This document shows, in pieces, positions 59,943 to 64,000 of a stretch of DNA of 64,000 nucleotides. The translations under genes were made by a program, and so were the position numbers. The notes under the pieces were generated by a model. The model was not told where the DNA came from. It was given only the letters and a program-made list of their open reading frames with translations, and did not search any database. Source of the stretch: Anisakis pegreffii (taxonomy: Eukaryota; Nematoda; Chromadorea; Rhabditida; Anisakidae); contig JAPYMA010000673.1 of NCBI GenBank assembly GCA_035041965.1, positions 1 through 64,000 on the forward strand, in the 5' to 3' direction. Within the stretch, counting starts at the first letter, position 1, and each line of letters opens with the position of its first letter.

Positions 59943-62247
59943 TGTTAATTTGAAGTTAATTCACAAATTTTAATTTCAAATTTCTTACAATTCGCCTGAT
60001 TTTGGGGAAGTTTTTATCAGTTTCGCAATGAATTTATTCAAAAACAATACGATCACTTGGTGTAGACTTCGAAAACATGTCAAAATAATAAAAGATTACT
60101 GAATGGAAACAATTATTCAAGTGTGCAGTTTGAAATGTAGCGTAATATTTCATGTTCTGTTGAAGATAATCATGGAAAAATGCTTGGATGATTAGTAGGA
60201 ATGAAGAGAAAAATAACAAGCAATCAAATATGCATACGGTATGTACTCTACAAGTGGTGAATGAAGCTCTGCTAATATTCATTGCAATCAACACAGAATA
60301 TGTAATATCTTCAAGAATGCATTTTTAATAATTGAAAAGTTTTTCGTTGCATTCAGTGGATGTTGTGCACATGAAGTACTGCTCTCGAAATTGGTGAATG
60401 ACAGATGCAATTTTGAATCGCTTGAAAATGCTTCTATCAATCATATCTTAGCAATATTCTAGGCACAGATGTGATTCTATGCAATCAAGAAATGCCTCGT
60501 GCCCTGATCGAGATTCATATTCATTTGGTAATAATGGACATTTGTTAATAATGAGTTTTATGAGAAACGTTTTTTGCGATTAGAAATTCAAATATAAGTG
60601 AACGGTCTTTTTTTGGCTTATTTTCTGGCTGTATTGATTCTGGCTGGTTGAATCCATTCGTTTAGGGCTAGAAGATTGGATTCGTTAATGGTTGAAAGCG
60701 ATTGTCCTATTCAATACTCTCGAGTCGATTCATTGGACCATTAATTCGCTTACTTCTTCCATTAGCTGATGACATCAGTGCTTTGTAATACTGAGAACAA
60801 TTTGTGTTTGTTTTGAAAACACAATTTTGGAATGCAATTTGCTTTAAATTTAATGCAGAAAATGAAAAATTACTCGACGTTCACTCTTACACACTAAATT
60901 CACATGTTTTTTTTTCAAATTGTTATCTGCTTCTTCCGATGCTCTTCTTCACATGTCTTCACATGTTTTTTACTTTTTTCAAATGTTTCTTTATTTTGTT
61001 ATAGCATCTATTCACCCATGTTCAGGAACTAGCAGCACTCCTTGAAGCATTCTGTTATCCTAGATCAAATGAGATCAGTCGGTTGAATTAAATTCTGTCG
61101 GCTATTCACGTTGACATCATTTTATTCGCTGCGACTCTAAACTGTGATCTAATCGAGTATAAACTTTCGCATGACATCACCCAATGGTCAGCACTTTATT
61201 GGCTCTAAAACGTTGATAAATGTAAATGCTTTGCGCAAAAGCAACGCAATAGAATGTGAAGAAATGCCGAGAAACTAATTGGATTACATTTCGCGTTGAG
61301 GAATAAATAATAAAATGATAGTCGTCAGTGAATGCACGCCTTTGGGAGATTGTTACAACGATTACATAATAGTTTTGGATGTTACATTTATTTGCGATGA
61401 AATTTCTACGATTTCTCGACTTGTTCAATGCTATCTTCACGAAAGCACACTCACTGTGACATTTATTCATTCATTTGTTTATTTATTGTTAATCAGCAAT
61501 TACAAATGTGTACCTTTCTGTTATCATCAATACCACAACTATGACATTCTTCTTTCGCTAAAAGCCTTCTTTCCGTACGGCTAACGATAATAGCGATGGA
61601 AATCACCTGTCTTCAGGTAATGTTAAATTCGATTATTGAATTGGTGAACGCAGAGGTGTTGGGCTTCTCTCCCATACTGCCCAATGATTTCTTGGGAGAG
61701 GGACTCAAAAAGAGTCCGAAAATATCCTCAGATTGATCGATTGAACATGCGTCCAGTGATCACTGGGAGTGTCTGTTTGAAACAAGCAACAGTACTAAAC
61801 CAGTGATCATTCGGGATCAACGATAAATAAGGAGTTTAATTAATATAACTGAATAGATGCATAGCTGATTGAACGTTCCACAACCAAGTAATGACGAATG
61901 TCCGTTGACACTTTGTATAATTAAATATAGCCGGATATCAATCCATCAAGTAATCGCAATAACGATAAACTTTTTGATGATCGTTCCACTATGACATGTC
62001 GCATATTATCTCTAGCTTATATATATCCTCATCTTTATTCTAATGATCCTTGTCGTTCACCGTTTCGTTTGTTTTATTGACGATTTTATCGTTTCATTCA
62101 TCAAATTCTCATCAAAAAATTCATTCATTTTTTTACTCAGTCACTCAGCTGTGAGTGGAATAGTTTTTTTTCTTTGAATCAAATTCCAATTCGTATCTTA
62201 TAAATTGATTTTGTGATACACGACAGGTTGTACACTCGCTTATTCTT

Positions 62248-62729
62248 ATGGTACTTTGTGCTGGCAAACACAGTGACGCAACAACCAATTTTATGATGAC
62301 AATTCCCGTCATTGCTGTCGACGTGGTTGAATCAGAGGATGTGAAGTGGATTTTACGGAGGATATATGAGCGGATATAGCAAAATCGACGTTTTGGTCAT
62401 ACAAACGTTTCAAGAATTGAGTGCAATCCAATGGAACACTAATGGATTCAAGAAGCTTCATATTGGACACATGAGAATGGACTCAAACAAGGAAATAAGA
62501 GGACATATTGAAGCATGATAGGGAAATGTTTGAAATCAAAGACTAAGTGAGTGAAGCCAACTTCTCGGATACGGACGATGAAAAGGTTTTACGAAGCGCT
62601 AAAAGCTTCTCCGGGATTCACATGATCGAATTTCTTCGACGAGTGATCACTGGAACGATCACTGAACAGATCGAAGAAACGCTTGTCCAAAGACAACTTA
62701 CGAGAGCAGCACTTTGCTGTCCACGTTAA
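62248..62729 (+). other. Three consecutive coding-like ORFs, possible gene remnant
   Basis: Three plus-strand frames follow one another: 62248-62379 (43 aa, with VESEDVKWILRRIYERI), 62366-62518 (50 aa, overlapping by 14 bp) and 62547-62729 (60 aa, with SDTDDEKVLRSAKSFSG). Each looks protein-like, but they are in different frames with no convincing introns between them. This could be a frameshifted pseudogene, a decayed mobile-element ORF, or chance. No family was recognised. Confidence 0.25.
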
Positions 62730-64000
62730 CAATGATTTCGTTTTTGAGAATTGATCAGCTGAATATTTGATTTCCTGATTTTTCACCACAAATACTTTTT
62801 TCTACAATAAATTACGATCCAAGAAAACGTCTGTGCCTAAACGCACCACTAACTATAGACTAGATTTGGTCAAAAAAGTCGACGGATAGTCTCAAATGAT
62901 TAGAAGTTTCCCGTCACAAATTTCATTTTCGAAGAATTTAGATTTAATTTCGCGAAATTTTCGAAGTGAAAATTGAGATTAGATAAGTTTGATGATCAAA
63001 AATTTCAAATTAATCAGTGGAAAATTTCCAATCTTCTTACGACACTTTCTAGTGATTGTGAGGCAGTGTACTTAAAATGACCTTATTTAATGAAATCATT
63101 CTCCATTCGTCTGCACAAGCAAACATGCACGGTGTACTTCTCGTGTTTGGCTAGTTAGCTTGATGAACTCATAAACGCAATTTTACAGTTTCACATATAG
63201 CGTATTCACTTGATTTTTTCAGAAAGAGTCTTTTTTAAAGCTTTTTTGAGATGAATTCCGATTTTGTTGAATATCATCAAGAACGTATCGTTTGCGTTGT
63301 CAGGTGGACATTTTTTGGAATACTCCAACTGATTTTGTGCGGATCGAATGATTCGATAGCCATTTCATGCTTTGTTTTGTTGCAAACAAAAGTATCACGT
63401 TTCAGTGTGTTTCTTTTACCTATGATGTCAAGATTTCTCACATAAAACACCATAAAACATCAGAGAAATTTTAAGAAGTAAGAAAAAATACTTTGATTGG
63501 ATGAAAATTGAATTTGTTCAGTTCTTGAGAGTTTTTTGTTTGCCGTATATCCACTCATATATTGAATAATTAATGTAATATACTTGCTAAAAATGAGCAA
63601 AAAATATACTTCGACATTAAGAAAATTGAATTTGCTCAATTGTTAAGAGTTTGCTCTTAGTGATCGTAAATTTCAAACGTATAATAGCACACGATAATCG
63701 TTCATTCCTGCCTGACTAATCGCCCACGTGAACTAAGATCGCAACTGAGCTATTTCCTCGTCTTCCAAGTGGAACATTTTTTTGATAGCAGCATTTAGGA
63801 GAGAATTGAAAACATTGCGATAAATTCCAGAAATGCATTATTCTGTCTCCACTTCCTCATCGCACTATCTACGTGCCGTTTTCGACCATCGATAGGCGAT
63901 ATTCCACACGTTGAGCGGCATCCTTACAGTAGATGGATTACCTATCGCGGCAGCAACTCACAGTTGATTGATGCTAGTTGATGCGTGCGTAACTGATTTG

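Larger units (their letters stand above)
59819..64000. other. Mostly noncoding right end
   Basis: AT-rich sequence with no confident gene. It contains a short hairpin and tandem words at 59917-59942, a palindrome CCAGTGATCACTGG near 61752-61765, and a group of protein-like ORFs at 62248-62729 listed separately. Confidence 0.5.

Noticed and set aside
61752..61765. Palindrome CCAGTGATCACTGG
   Set aside because: Short; similar TGATCA-centred palindromes are common in this AT-rich sequence and it has no associated feature.

Overview
This 64 kb window is nuclear DNA from a nematode, AT-rich and intron-rich. The evidence is short GT-AG introns with TTTCAG-type acceptors, acceptor-like sequences immediately upstream of several start codons (as expected for spliced-leader trans-splicing), and protein-coding genes whose best recognisable relatives are the animal families DHX8/MOG-5, SR proteins, BROX, PICK1, U1-C and UBA2. 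I cannot name the species. Introns of roughly 100-600 bp and intergenic spaces of several kb suggest a parasitic chromadorean rather than Caenorhabditis, but this is only an inference.

Layout. 1-2.1 kb: a possible gene edge on the minus strand and a degenerate inverted/tandem repeat block. 4.2-12.9 kb: a 21-exon DEAH-box splicing helicase (+). 15.0-17.3 kb: a small SR splicing factor (-). 18.3-20.8 kb: a BRO1-domain BROX protein with a CaaX tail (+). 22.7-27.1 kb: an SLC22-like MFS transporter (-) with a hAT-type MITE and a perfect hairpin in its introns. 27.2-42 kb: a 15 kb stretch without a confident gene, holding dispersed repeats, a hairpin and some exon-like ORFs. 42.0-45.0 kb: PICK1 (-). 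47.6-48.2 kb: U1 snRNP protein C (+). 49.7-51.0 kb: an unrecognised protein with a C2HC, UBZ4-like zinc finger (-). 51.8-55.9 kb: the SUMO E1 subunit UBA2 (+), head-to-head with the previous gene. 58.1-59.8 kb: an unrecognised charged protein (-). 59.9-64 kb: mostly noncoding, with a cluster of protein-like short ORFs near 62.2-62.7 kb.

I rebuilt exon structures by hand. For seven genes the splice phases of all exons agree, and the predicted lengths are plausible for their families: helicase 1225 aa, SR protein 141, BROX 421, transporter 547, PICK1 414, U1-C 134, UBA2 655. The two unrecognised genes have consistent but less certain models (248 and 212 aa).

Three of the nine genes act in pre-mRNA splicing, from 5' splice-site recognition (U1-C), through exon definition (SR protein), to release of spliced mRNA (DHX8). 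The other recognised genes concern SUMO activation, membrane trafficking or scaffolding (PICK1, BROX) and solute transport. There is no sign of an operon: same-strand neighbours are far apart. I found no CRISPR, rRNA, recognisable tRNA or prokaryotic system. The least ordinary elements are the inverted repeat block, the hAT MITE, the near-perfect intronic hairpins and the unexplained coding-like islands.
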